Part shown: one piece after another, positions 6,580-13,980 of the stretch
Layout: the number at the start of each line of letters is the position of its first letter
Position numbering within the stretch: the stretch's first letter is position 1
DNA from: Deltaproteobacteria bacterium
GTDB taxonomy: Bacteria; Myxococcota_A; UBA9160; JAFDET01
Direction: 5' to 3'
DNA: 20,838 nucleotides
NCBI GenBank assembly: GCA_019310195.1
Contig: JAFDET010000044.1
Location: forward strand, 1 to 20,838
Made by a program: the position numbers and the translations under genes
The notes under the pieces: model-generated
What the model was told of the DNA's origin: nothing
Database searches by the model: none
The model's input: the letters and a program-made list of their open reading frames with translations, nothing else

Positions 6580-8784
6580 ATGCCCCGAAGTGTCTACCGG
6601 AACTGCCACCTGTGTGAGGCCTGCTGCGGCCTCGAGTTTCACGTCGAGGGAGACAAGATCCTCTCGGTGCGGCCCGACGCGGAGGATGCCCGGTCGCGGG
6701 GCTACGCCTGCCCCAAGGGCATCGCCATCGCCGGTGTCCACGACGATCCGGACCGGCTGCGCCGGCCCATGCGCCGCACGCCCTCGGGCGACTTCGAGCC
6801 GGTGTCCTGGGACGTAGCGCTGAAGGAGGCGTGCGCGCGCCTGGGCGAAATCCGCGACCGCCATGGCCGCGATGCGGTGGCCGTCTACGTGGGCAACCCG
6901 GTGGTCCACGACTTCGGCGTGGCGCTGGTGCGCCAGGGCCTGCTCAAGGCCCTCGGAACCCGCAATTGCTACAGCGCCGGATCCCAGGACACGAGCCCGC
7001 GCTTCGCCTCCTCCTGGCACCTCTACGGAACCTCGTTCGCGCTTCCGATTCCCGACCTGGAGCAGACCGACTACCTGCTCTGCATCGGGGCCAACCCGCT
7101 GGTCTCCAACGGCAGCATCCTCACGGCGCCCGACATGCGCGGCCGCCTGCGCGAGCTGCGCGCCCGGGGCGGGCGCCTGGTCGTGGTGGATCCGCGCCGC
7201 ACCGAAACCGCCCGTGAGGCCGACGAGCACGTGGCGATCCTGCCGGGCGGCGACACCGCGCTGCTGCTGGGCATGCTGCGCGTGCTGCTGGATGAAGGAC
7301 GCGTGGACCGCGACGCCGTGGCGCGCCTGGCACGGGGCTTCGACGCCATCGAAGCCCGCGTGCGCGCGCTGGAGCCGGCCGCCCTGGAGACCGCTTGCGG
7401 CATCCCCTTCGACACCCTGGCACGGCTCGCCCGCGAGTTCGCCGACGCGCGCACGGGCTCCGTCTACTCGCGCATCGGCGTCTGCAACAGCCGCTTCGGA
7501 ACCCTGGGCACCTGGGCCACGGACTTGCTGAACCTGGCCGCCGGTCGCCTGGGCGAGCCCGGCGGCGCCATGTTCACGACGCCGGCCGTGGACCTGTCAC
7601 GTCTCTCCCGGATCCCGGGCATGGACGGCCACGGGCGCTTCCGCAGCCGTGTGCGCGGCCTGCCCGAGACCCTGGGCGACCTGCCCGCAGCCTGCCTGGC
7701 CGAGGAGATCGAAACACCCGGCCCGGGCCAGGTGCGCGGGCTCCTGACCTACGGCGGGAACCCGGTTCTCTCGGTGCCCAACGGAGAACGCCTCGACCGG
7801 GCGTTTGCCGGCCTGGAATTCATGGTTTCCGTGGACATCTACTTGAACGAGACCACACGCCACGCCGACCTGGTGCTGCCGCCGGCCTGGGCCCTGGCCG
7901 AGCACCACTACGACCTGATCTTCGCTCCGGTGGCGGTGCGAAACTTCGCGCGCTGGTCGCCGCCGGTGGTGGAGCCCGGCCCCGATGAGCGCGCGGACTG
8001 GGAGATCCTGGTGGCGCTGTCCGAGGGTCTGGGCGGCGGCATGACCGGAACGGGCCCGCTGGACCGCCTGCTGCGCGCCGCGCGGCGGCGCGGCTGGAAC
8101 GCGACCCCGGCCCACATGCTGGACCTGCTGCTGCGCACCGGCGCCCACGGCGACGGCCTGCTGCCGAAGCCGCTGCGCTTCGGCCGCTTCCGCGACGGGC
8201 TCTCCCTGGAGCGCCTGAGCGAGATGCCCCGCGGCGCCGACCTGGGCCCGCTGGAGCCCGGCGTCACACGCCGCATCCTGCACCGGGACCGGCGCGTGCA
8301 CGTGGATGCCGAGCCTTTCGTCGAGGCGCTGGACGCCTGGGCCTCCGATCCGGCGGCGGGCGCCGCACAGCCGGGGGAGCTGCTGCTCATCGGACGCCGC
8401 GAGGTGCGCACCTGCAACTCGTGGATGCACAACGTGCCGGCCCTGGTCTCGGGCCGCGAGCGCTGCGTGCTGTTGGTTCACCCGGACGATGCCGCAGCGG
8501 CCGGCGTGGCCGACGGCGACACGGCGATCCTGGAGAGCCGCGTCCACACGGGCGAGGTGCCGATCAAGCTCTCCGACGAGATGCGGCCCGGGGTGGTCAG
8601 CCTCCCCCACGGCTGGGGGCACGCGAGGGCCGCCGCAACGTTGCGCACGGCGGGAAGCCATCCCGGCGTCTCCTTCAACGACTGGAGCGACGACGCAGAG
8701 ACCGAGGCGATCGTGGGGCAATCCATTTTGAACGGCGTGCCCGTCCGGCTGCGGGCCGCGGCGGCGCAGGCGGAGGCCTCCTGA
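6580..8784 (+). CDS. Molybdopterin-dependent oxidoreductase (DMSO reductase family), cytoplasmic
   Basis: The 734-residue protein has an N-terminal [4Fe-4S] site (Cys9, Cys12, Cys16 and Cys44 in GYACPKG), typical bis-MGD blocks (YLLCIGANPLVSNGS; LVVVDPRRTETA; LLTYGGNPVLSVPNGE) and the C-terminal MopB domain (from about residue 600, with RTCNSWMHN and HGWGHARAAAT). It has no Tat signal, so it should work in the cytoplasm, with electrons passing to a soluble partner that is not encoded here. At the position of the metal-ligating Cys or Sec of formate dehydrogenases I read SAGSQDTSP, with Asp137 the best candidate ligand. I chose ATG 6580, with AGGAGA ahead of it, over the GTG at 6556 that overlaps the previous stop. 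The reaction is unknown; formate dehydrogenase by name only is possible. Confidence 0.88.
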   Translation: MPRSVYRNCHLCEACCGLEFHVEGDKILSVRPDAEDARSRGYACPKGIAIAGVHDDPDRLRRPMRRTPSGDFEPVSWDVALKEACARLGEIRDRHGRDAVAVYVGNPVVHDFGVALVRQGLLKALGTRNCYSAGSQDTSPRFASSWHLYGTSFALPIPDLEQTDYLLCIGANPLVSNGSILTAPDMRGRLRELRARGGRLVVVDPRRTETAREADEHVAILPGGDTALLLGMLRVLLDEGRVDRDAVARLARGFDAIEARVRALEPAALETACGIPFDTLARLAREFADARTGSVYSRIGVCNSRFGTLGTWATDLLNLAAGRLGEPGGAMFTTPAVDLSRLSRIPGMDGHGRFRSRVRGLPETLGDLPAACLAEEIETPGPGQVRGLLTYGGNPVLSVPNGERLDRAFAGLEFMVSVDIYLNETTRHADLVLPPAWALAEHHYDLIFAPVAVRNFARWSPPVVEPGPDERADWEILVALSEGLGGGMTGTGPLDRLLRAARRRGWNATPAHMLDLLLRTGAHGDGLLPKPLRFGRFRDGLSLERLSEMPRGADLGPLEPGVTRRILHRDRRVHVDAEPFVEALDAWASDPAAGAAQPGELLLIGRREVRTCNSWMHNVPALVSGRERCVLLVHPDDAAAAGVADGDTAILESRVHTGEVPIKLSDEMRPGVVSLPHGWGHARAAATLRTAGSHPGVSFNDWSDDAETEAIVGQSILNGVPVRLRAAAAQAEAS

Positions 8785-9437
8785 TGAAGCTCTACTCGGG
8801 TCCGCTCTCGCTCTTCACACAGAAGGTGCGCATTGCCTTGGCCGAGAAGCAGCTCGCCTACGAGCGCATCGAGGTGGGCTGGAGCCGGGCCGACCGCTAC
8901 CTGCCCCATCACCCGGACGTGGTCGCGCTCAATCCCAAGTGCCAGGTTCCCGTGCTGGTGGACCGCGGGCTGGCGCTCTACGACTCGACGCTGATCCTGG
9001 AGTACCTGGAGGACCGCTACCCGGAGCCGCCCCTGCTTCCCAAGGATCCGGCGCTGCGCGCCCGTTGCCGCCAGCAGGAGGCCGCCGCCGACGAGATCTG
9101 GTTCCCCCACGTCTGGACCCTGATCGAGGAGCGCTTCTACCCGCCGCCGGCGGACGGGTCGGACGCGGGCCGCGCCGCGCAGGCCGCCGGAGAGCTGGGC
9201 GCACTCTACACCGAGCTCGACGACGCGCTGGAAGGCCGCGACTGGTACGGCGACGCCTACGGCGTGGCGGACATCGGAACCTTCGTAATGGCCCAGGCCG
9301 CCCGCGTCCTGGGCGCGCCGCCGCCCGCCGAGCTGCGCAACGTATCCGCCTGGACGGAGCGCGTGCAGGCGCGCCCGCCGGTGGCGGCGGAGATCGAGGC
9401 CACCACCGCCTTCCTGGCCCGCACCCTGGCCGCCTGA
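8784..9437 (+). CDS. Glutathione S-transferase
   Basis: The 217-residue protein starts with a thioredoxin-like domain (MKLYSGPLSLFTQKVRIALAE), with the cis-Pro block NPKCQVPVL (50-58) and the glutathione-binding YDSTLILEYLEDRYP (66-80), followed by an all-helical C-terminal domain carrying GVADIGTFV. These are the standard features of a cytosolic GST. The family conjugates or removes glutathione, or isomerises substrates such as maleylacetoacetate. The gene starts one base inside the previous stop (TGATG) and has GGAGG upstream, so it belongs to the same operon. A GST here suggests an electrophilic intermediate in the pathway. The large inverted repeat just after its stop would end transcription. 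Confidence 0.9.
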   Translation: MKLYSGPLSLFTQKVRIALAEKQLAYERIEVGWSRADRYLPHHPDVVALNPKCQVPVLVDRGLALYDSTLILEYLEDRYPEPPLLPKDPALRARCRQQEAAADEIWFPHVWTLIEERFYPPPADGSDAGRAAQAAGELGALYTELDDALEGRDWYGDAYGVADIGTFVMAQAARVLGAPPPAELRNVSAWTERVQARPPVAAEIEATTAFLARTLAA

Positions 9438-9448
9438 TACCGCCGCCC

Positions 9449-9578
9449 AAACCAAGGACTAAGAAAGGGGACGGTCCTTAGGAACTAAGTAACTCGTCGC
9501 TCTGGCCGCGAACGGACCCGGGTCCTGAGTTACTTAGTTTCTAAGGACCGTCCCCTTTCTTAGTCCCCATTCTTGGTT
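9449..9578. repeat. Large near-perfect inverted repeat (REP-like hairpin) between convergent genes
   Basis: The arms 9456-9495 and 9527-9566 are complementary over 40 bases with one mismatch (G at 9482 in the left arm). Outside them AACCAA (9450-9455) and TTGGTT (9573-9578) also pair, after a 6-base insertion on the right. The loop is 31 bases. Each arm contains smaller repeats of its own (CTAAG at 9459-9463, CTTAG at 9477-9481, CTAAG at 9485-9489) around the core AAAGGGGACGGTCCT. The arms are A/T-rich compared with the genes around them. I recall GGGGACGGT hairpins as dispersed repeats in many bacterial genomes, sometimes near REP-associated tyrosine transposases; no such gene is present here. 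It lies between two convergent genes and could terminate both. Confidence 0.8.
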
Positions 9579-9983
9579 CTAGTAGAGACGCTCCAGCTTC
9601 ACTGCCACGGTTTCGGGACCGTCGGGGCCGATGAAGCGCACCCAGAGATCGGCGATCCCGTACTTCGCGCGCAGCAGCTCGTGTACGTGCGGGTGGGGGC
9701 CCTCCATCGGAGTCGCGGTGTAGCGGCGGCGCTTGCCGTCGCGAATCACGTCCACGCCCGGGTTGGCGCGCAGGTTTCTCATCCACGCGGAGTCGCCGCC
9801 GTGCAGCCAGGCCACCTCGCCTTCGTCCACGATCCACAGGCGCACGTCCTTCCAGGTGCCCATGTTGGTCTGGGTGCGCACGACGGCCACCTCGCCCGAT
9901 AGCTCGATCAGCGCGTAGTGCGCCGTCAGCGGGAGCACGACCACGGCGATCGCGATGCCCAGGACCCCCACCGGTTTCTTCAT
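9579..9983 (-). CDS. Membrane-anchored nitroreductase/deazaflavin-dependent oxidoreductase-like protein (DUF385 type)
   Basis: The 134-residue protein begins with a hydrophobic helix (VGVLGIAIAVVVLPLTAHYAL, about 5-25) and then a small split-barrel-like domain. The block VAWLHGGDSAWMRNLRANPGVDV (about 57-79) matches the pattern seen in F420H2-dependent or FMN-binding nitroreductase-like proteins (PF04075: a Gly-Gly turn, W..NL.ANP.V). The usual GxRSG turn after the first strand is replaced by MGTWKDVRLWIVDEG. If the family relation holds, the protein would bind a (deaza)flavin and reduce a quinone or nitro compound at the membrane, but cofactor binding is not proven. The start is the ATG at 9983. 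It lies 19 bases after the stop of the Cys-rich protein gene, so the two are probably co-transcribed. Confidence 0.7.
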   Translation of the reverse strand: MKKPVGVLGIAIAVVVLPLTAHYALIELSGEVAVVRTQTNMGTWKDVRLWIVDEGEVAWLHGGDSAWMRNLRANPGVDVIRDGKRRRYTATPMEGPHPHVHELLRAKYGIADLWVRFIGPDGPETVAVKLERLY

Positions 9984-10002
9984 GGCCGCGCCCCCAGCGC
10001 TC

Positions 10003-11109
10003 CTAAGGAACGAACAGCTCGGCCGGAAGGCAAAGGTCGTCTTCCTTTTTGGTATCGAGGACCTCCGGCCCGAACTGGTTGTTGGTATGGATCCGCGTGC
10101 GCGCCTCGTGCTTCTCCTCGCCCTTGGCCGGCTTGGCGGAGAAGCAGAGCAGGTTCCAGCCCGGGTTGATGATGCCCTCGCCGTCCTTGTCCACCGGCAG
10201 GCACACACGCGTGATCTTCTTGAGGTCGTAGCCCTTGGCGGGCTCGAACTGGTCCTGGCTCGAGAAGAATGCGCCGACGAACTTGGGCGTGCCCTTTGAA
10301 GTCTTGGCCTTGTAGCACTTGTAGTGGTCGATATTGTGGGTTGTGTCGCTGAGTGGCACGATGATGCTCTTGGTCGAGGGCACGAGCAAGCGGTCGGGCT
10401 TCGAGGTGTCCACGCTGCTGACGATGAGCAGATTGGGGACCAGGAGGTCGATGCCCTGAACCTTGACGTGCTTGGGCTCGCCCTTGGCCTCCTTGATGGC
10501 GTAGGCCTTCAGATGCTCGTCGAGGTCGAGCGCCGGAATGGTCAGCGCGGGTGACGAGACGTTCAGGGGGTTGCACAGGGCGACGGGTTTCTTGGCCTCG
10601 AAGTCCTTGTCCTCCAGATCGTCGTCCAGGTTCACCGTCCTGGCCTGGAACTTGTCCGTTCCCTTGGACTCCTTGACCGAGTAGCAGTGGAACGGGCTCA
10701 CGCCGGTGCACAGGCCGGCGCAGAAGACGCTGGCCGCAGCGTCGCACAGCTCGTTCCAGGCGGTCGTGCAGCATCCCATGAAGGGCCCGGAGGCTCCCAA
10801 GAAGTTGCACACGGCCGTCTGGCAGGCGGAGTTGTCGCATCCCGTGCCCCCGTGGTGCGTGCAGCAGTTGCTGCCGGTGGGGCAGAGTCCCGGACACAGG
10901 GTGGCGGCCTGGGCGCCACAAGCCGCGTCCCACAAGCCGCTGCAGCACAACGAGTTGGCCGCGCAGACCGCCGCTTCGCAGACCTGCACGTTGCACCCGA
11001 GCGACCCGTTGCTGGCGCAGCAGTTGCTCTGCGCCGCGACCGGCTCCGACGCCAGAAGTGCCAACGCCAAAACCGCGCCACACAGCAGCACCAACAGTGG
11101 ACGCGACAT
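10003..11109 (-). CDS. Secreted Cys-rich protein with repeated C-terminal domain
   Basis: The 368-residue product has a Sec signal peptide (LLVLLCGAVLALALLASEPVAAQ, cleaved near residue 27). Two Cys-rich repeats follow, at about 30-76 and 82-134, each of the form CC..nG..GC....C...VC.......CC...W...C...A...C..LC. The rest (about 140-368) is a series of similar units with YK.K or CYSVK starts, a ..F.....L/Q.F strand and an LCNP/LCLP end (FHCYSVKESKG; DHYKCYKAKTSKG; NLLCFSAKPAKG; DDLCLP). I recall this tail as an uncharacterised domain (DUF7450-like) of deltaproteobacterial secreted proteins. Many disulfides are expected, so it should be extracellular or periplasmic. The ATG at 11109 has GGAGGT five bases upstream. 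The frame stays open further upstream to 11406, but the signal peptide fixes the start. Confidence 0.82.
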   Translation of the reverse strand: MSRPLLVLLCGAVLALALLASEPVAAQSNCCASNGSLGCNVQVCEAAVCAANSLCCSGLWDAACGAQAATLCPGLCPTGSNCCTHHGGTGCDNSACQTAVCNFLGASGPFMGCCTTAWNELCDAAASVFCAGLCTGVSPFHCYSVKESKGTDKFQARTVNLDDDLEDKDFEAKKPVALCNPLNVSSPALTIPALDLDEHLKAYAIKEAKGEPKHVKVQGIDLLVPNLLIVSSVDTSKPDRLLVPSTKSIIVPLSDTTHNIDHYKCYKAKTSKGTPKFVGAFFSSQDQFEPAKGYDLKKITRVCLPVDKDGEGIINPGWNLLCFSAKPAKGEEKHEARTRIHTNNQFGPEVLDTKKEDDLCLPAELFVP

Positions 11110-11594
11110 GCCTACCTCCGTGAGGCCCGCCATGCCCAAGAATACAACTCCGGATCGATGCCCGGCGTAAGCTGGCCGACATGGACAACCACCACGGCGA
11201 CAACCCCGTGGCCCCGTGGCGGAACGCGCCACCCGGCGCGCAGGAGGAGCGGGTGGAGGCGAGCTACCGGCGGGGGGCGCCCAGCAAGCTGCTGGCCCCG
11301 GCTCGAGTCGACCTCCCTCGCCCCAAGGGCAGAGTGAGGCGCTCGAGTCGATGCCTGCACTATTTCGCCCCACTTCCCGAGATGCGAGCACGAACGGCAT
11401 TTCCAAGGGGTGAAAAACCCTCGATTCGCGAGGCTCGCATCTGCACTATTCGCTGTGAATCCAAGCCCTTGACGCGAGCGGAGATTCCGCTGGAATGCTG
11501 CTTCCCGCGGCACCCGCTTTGCAGTTCAGGGCTGCGCGGAGATCTGCCCAGCCGAGCGTTTGAGCGTTAGGATCCCCTACCCCAGGAGGAAAGA
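11110..11594. other. 485 bp intergenic region upstream of nosZ with short repeats
   Basis: No credible gene is seen on either strand. The region lies between the divergent Cys-rich gene and nosZ. It contains GCTCGAGTCGA twice (11302-11312 and 11341-11351), CTGCACTATT twice (11355-11364 and 11441-11450, each followed by TCGC or CGC), a perfect 10 bp inverted repeat (AGATGCGAGC 11380-11389 with its complement 11433-11442) and a small hairpin CCTCG-ATTCG-CGAGG (11419-11433). The part from 11340 to 11460 therefore looks like a structured, repeat-derived element, and the nosZ promoter probably lies after it. Confidence 0.5.
11469..11496 (+). promoter_or_regulatory. Candidate sigma70-like promoter for the nos operon
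   Basis: TTGACG (11469-11474) matches five of six bases of the -35 consensus and is followed after 16 bases by TGGAAT (11491-11496), four of six for the -10. The spacer contains a perfect 6 bp inverted repeat, AGCGGA-GAT-TCCGCT (11477-11491), which could be an operator. No FNR/DNR-type TTGAT-N4-ATCAA box is visible in the region. This is a prediction from pattern and position; it would give a leader of about 90 bases. Confidence 0.35.
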
Positions 11595-13904
11595 ATGCAT
11601 TCGACACGAACCGTTGCGCGCCAACTCCAGCATCTGGTCGTCGGCGTGATCGCAGCCGTGGCGCTGCTGGCCGCGGCCCCGTCGGCCACCGCCCAGACTC
11701 TGCAGCAGGTGGTCAAGGAACGCGGGCTGACGCAGCAGGATGTGCTGGCCGCCGCCAAGACCTACGTACCCACCGGGAAGCGGGACGAGTTCGTCGCCTT
11801 CGCCTCCGGCGGACAGAGCGGGATGGTGATCGTCTACGGCGTTCCCTCCATGCGCCTCCTCAAGTACATCGCCGTCTTCAATCCGGAGCCCTGGCAGGCC
11901 TACGGCTTCGATGAGGAGTCCAAGGCGGTGCTCGACCAGGGCCGCATCAACGGCAAGGACATCACCTGGGGCGACACCCACCACCCGGCGCTTTCCGAGA
12001 CCGCCGGCGACTACGACGGCCAGTACCTGTTCATCAACGACAAGGCCAACCCGCGCCTGGCGGTCATCGACCTTCACGACTTCGAGACCAAGCAGATCGT
12101 CGTGAACCCGATCTTCCAGAGCCAGCACGGCGGCGCCTTCGTCAGCGAGAACACCGAGTACGTGATCGAGGCCGCGCAGTACGCGGCGCCCCTGGGCGGC
12201 GACTACGCTCCGCTGGAGCGCTTCAACGAGGACTACCGCGGCGGCGTGACCTACTGGAAGTTCAACCGCGAGAAGGGCCGCCTCGATGCGTCGCAGTCGT
12301 TCTCCCTCGAGCTTCCGCCCTACAGCCAGGACCTGTCGGACTTCGGCAAGCTGGCGAGCACGGGCTGGTCGTTCACCAACTCGTTCTGCTCCGAGCGCTA
12401 CGTGGGCGGCATCGAGAGGGGTCGCCCCCCGTTCGAGGCCGGCTGCTCCGCCAAGGACACCGACTACCTGCACGTGATCAACTGGAAGAAGGCGGCGCAG
12501 GTGGCGGCGGCGGGCAAGGTCAAGATGATCAACGGCCACAAGGTCATCATGATGGACACGGCGATCAAGGAAGGCCTGGTCTTCCTGATCCCCGAGCCCA
12601 AGAGCCCGCACGGCGTGGACGTGACCCCGGATGGCGACTACATCACCATCTCGGGCAAGCTCGACAGCCATACCTACGTCTACAGCTGGAAGAAGATCAA
12701 GGCGGCCATCGATGCCAAGAACTTCGCGGGCAAGGACCCCTACGGGCTGCCCATCATCGACATGAAGACCGCCCTGCACACCCAGGTGCCGCTGGGCCTG
12801 GGGCCGCTGCACACGCAGTACGACTCCAAGAAGGGCATCGCGTACACGTCGCTCTACGTGGACTCGATGGTGGCTCGCTGGGACTACATCAACGGCAAGC
12901 TGCTGGACCGGCTGCCGATCCACTACAACATCGGCCACCTGATGACGATGCACGGCGACACGGTGAAGCCGCGCGGCAAGTATCTGGTGGCCCTCAACAA
13001 GCTGGCCATCGATCGCTTCCAGCCGGTGGGGCCGCTGCACCCGCAGAACCACCAGCTGATCGACATCGGCGGCAGCAAGATGTCGTTGCTCTACGACATG
13101 CCGCTGCCGCTGGGCGAGCCGCACTATGTGGTGGGCATCGAGGCCGGGCTCCTCAAGCCCGCCGTCCGCTACAAGGTGGGCACCAACACCCGCACGGGTG
13201 AGATCTCGCCCCACAAGACCCGGGCCGGCGAGGAGCGCACCGAACGCAGCGGCAACAAGGTCACGGTCCACGGCACCCTGATCCGCTCGCACATCACCCC
13301 GGAGATCATCGAGGTGAACGAGGGCGACGAGCTGACGATCCACCTGACCAACCTGGAGCGGGCTCAGGACCAGACCCACGGCTTCACGGTCAGCAAGTAC
13401 AACGTGAACGGGTCCTGGGAGCCGGGCAAGACGGCGACGGTGAAGTTCACCGCCGACGTGCCCGGCGTCTTCCCGTACTACTGCACCGAGTTCTGCTCGG
13501 CCCTCCACCTGGAGATGCAGGGCTACGTGCTGGTCAAGCCGAAGGGCTACAAGGCCAAGGTCGGCGAGCTGATGGCGAAGGACCAGTACACCCAGGCCGA
13601 CTACGAGAAGCAGGTGAAGGCGTGCGTCGAGACCCAGGCCGTGATCGACGGTGTGGTGGGCTTCATCACCGGGCAGAACTACAAGGACTTCCCCCCGGTG
13701 GTGGCCCTGGTGGACGACGCCACGGCGCAGCTCGGCTACGCCGAGGGCCCCAAGGGGAAGGCCGAAGAGGAAGCGGCCAACGGCAACTACCACAGCGCGA
13801 CACTCTGGGCCGGCCAGTGGTGGCAGTACCAGGTCAAGGCCGCCGACATCGGTCTGCGCGCCAAGACCTACCTGGAGCAGCACGGCTCCAAGCCCGTGAA
13901 ATGA
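11595..13904 (+). CDS. nosZ: Nitrous oxide reductase, Sec-dependent (clade II), with C-terminal extension
   Basis: NosZ reduces N2O to N2 in the periplasm. This 769-residue protein has a Sec signal peptide (LVVGVIAAVALLAAAPSATAQ, no twin arginine; cleavage near 33), which marks the atypical clade II. Candidate CuZ histidines lie in a seven-bladed propeller: DTHH (129-130), SQHGG (178), SPHGVD (339), GPLHTQ (406), NIGHLMTMH (448, 453) and LHPQNH (482, 486). The cupredoxin domain has the CuA set His595, Cys630, Cys634, His638 and Met641 (YYCTEFCSALHLEMQGY). About 120 residues follow residue 650 with no CXXCH, mostly helical and charged; the usual enzyme ends soon after CuA. The start has AGGAGG seven bases upstream. 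It is the first gene of the nos operon, followed by a strong hairpin and two cytochromes. Confidence 0.97.
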   Translation: MHSTRTVARQLQHLVVGVIAAVALLAAAPSATAQTLQQVVKERGLTQQDVLAAAKTYVPTGKRDEFVAFASGGQSGMVIVYGVPSMRLLKYIAVFNPEPWQAYGFDEESKAVLDQGRINGKDITWGDTHHPALSETAGDYDGQYLFINDKANPRLAVIDLHDFETKQIVVNPIFQSQHGGAFVSENTEYVIEAAQYAAPLGGDYAPLERFNEDYRGGVTYWKFNREKGRLDASQSFSLELPPYSQDLSDFGKLASTGWSFTNSFCSERYVGGIERGRPPFEAGCSAKDTDYLHVINWKKAAQVAAAGKVKMINGHKVIMMDTAIKEGLVFLIPEPKSPHGVDVTPDGDYITISGKLDSHTYVYSWKKIKAAIDAKNFAGKDPYGLPIIDMKTALHTQVPLGLGPLHTQYDSKKGIAYTSLYVDSMVARWDYINGKLLDRLPIHYNIGHLMTMHGDTVKPRGKYLVALNKLAIDRFQPVGPLHPQNHQLIDIGGSKMSLLYDMPLPLGEPHYVVGIEAGLLKPAVRYKVGTNTRTGEISPHKTRAGEERTERSGNKVTVHGTLIRSHITPEIIEVNEGDELTIHLTNLERAQDQTHGFTVSKYNVNGSWEPGKTATVKFTADVPGVFPYYCTEFCSALHLEMQGYVLVKPKGYKAKVGELMAKDQYTQADYEKQVKACVETQAVIDGVVGFITGQNYKDFPPVVALVDDATAQLGYAEGPKGKAEEEAANGNYHSATLWAGQWWQYQVKAADIGLRAKTYLEQHGSKPVK

Positions 13905-13911
13905 TGCGCGC

Positions 13912-13940
13912 GGGGTGGGGGTCCGCGGGGCCCCCACCCC
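13912..13940 (+). promoter_or_regulatory. Strong GC hairpin in the nosZ-cytochrome gap
   Basis: GGGGTGGGGG (13912-13921) pairs perfectly with CCCCCACCCC (13931-13940). One G-U pair and two more G-C pairs continue inward, giving a 13 bp stem with a three-base loop (13925-13927). It begins eight bases after the nosZ stop. No T-run follows, so it is not a standard intrinsic terminator. A stem like this could protect the nosZ 3' end or partly stop transcription so that nosZ is made in excess over the downstream genes. The structure is plain; the role is inferred. Confidence 0.6.
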
Positions 13941-13980
13941 CTTCGCGCCTCCCAGCTACACTCCATCGAGGAGAAGACTC

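Noticed and set aside
11110..11406. Upstream in-frame extension of the Cys-rich protein
   Set aside because: The signal peptide beginning at the ATG at 11109, with a strong ribosome binding site, fixes the start; the extension is Arg/Pro-rich and would bury the signal.
11181..11570. 129-codon plus-strand frame upstream of nosZ
   Set aside because: The first 40 codons look mildly protein-like, but there is no ribosome binding site and the frame runs through the repeat-rich stretch and the predicted promoter.
11340..11594. FNR/DNR box (TTGAT-N4-ATCAA) upstream of nosZ
   Set aside because: No such dyad was found by eye; the only TTGA run is the proposed -35 element.
11577..13937. 786-codon open frame on the minus strand across nosZ
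   Set aside because: It is the antisense shadow of nosZ in GC-rich DNA; its translation is a His/Val/Leu/Asp-rich string with no family signature, while the plus strand gives full NosZ motifs.
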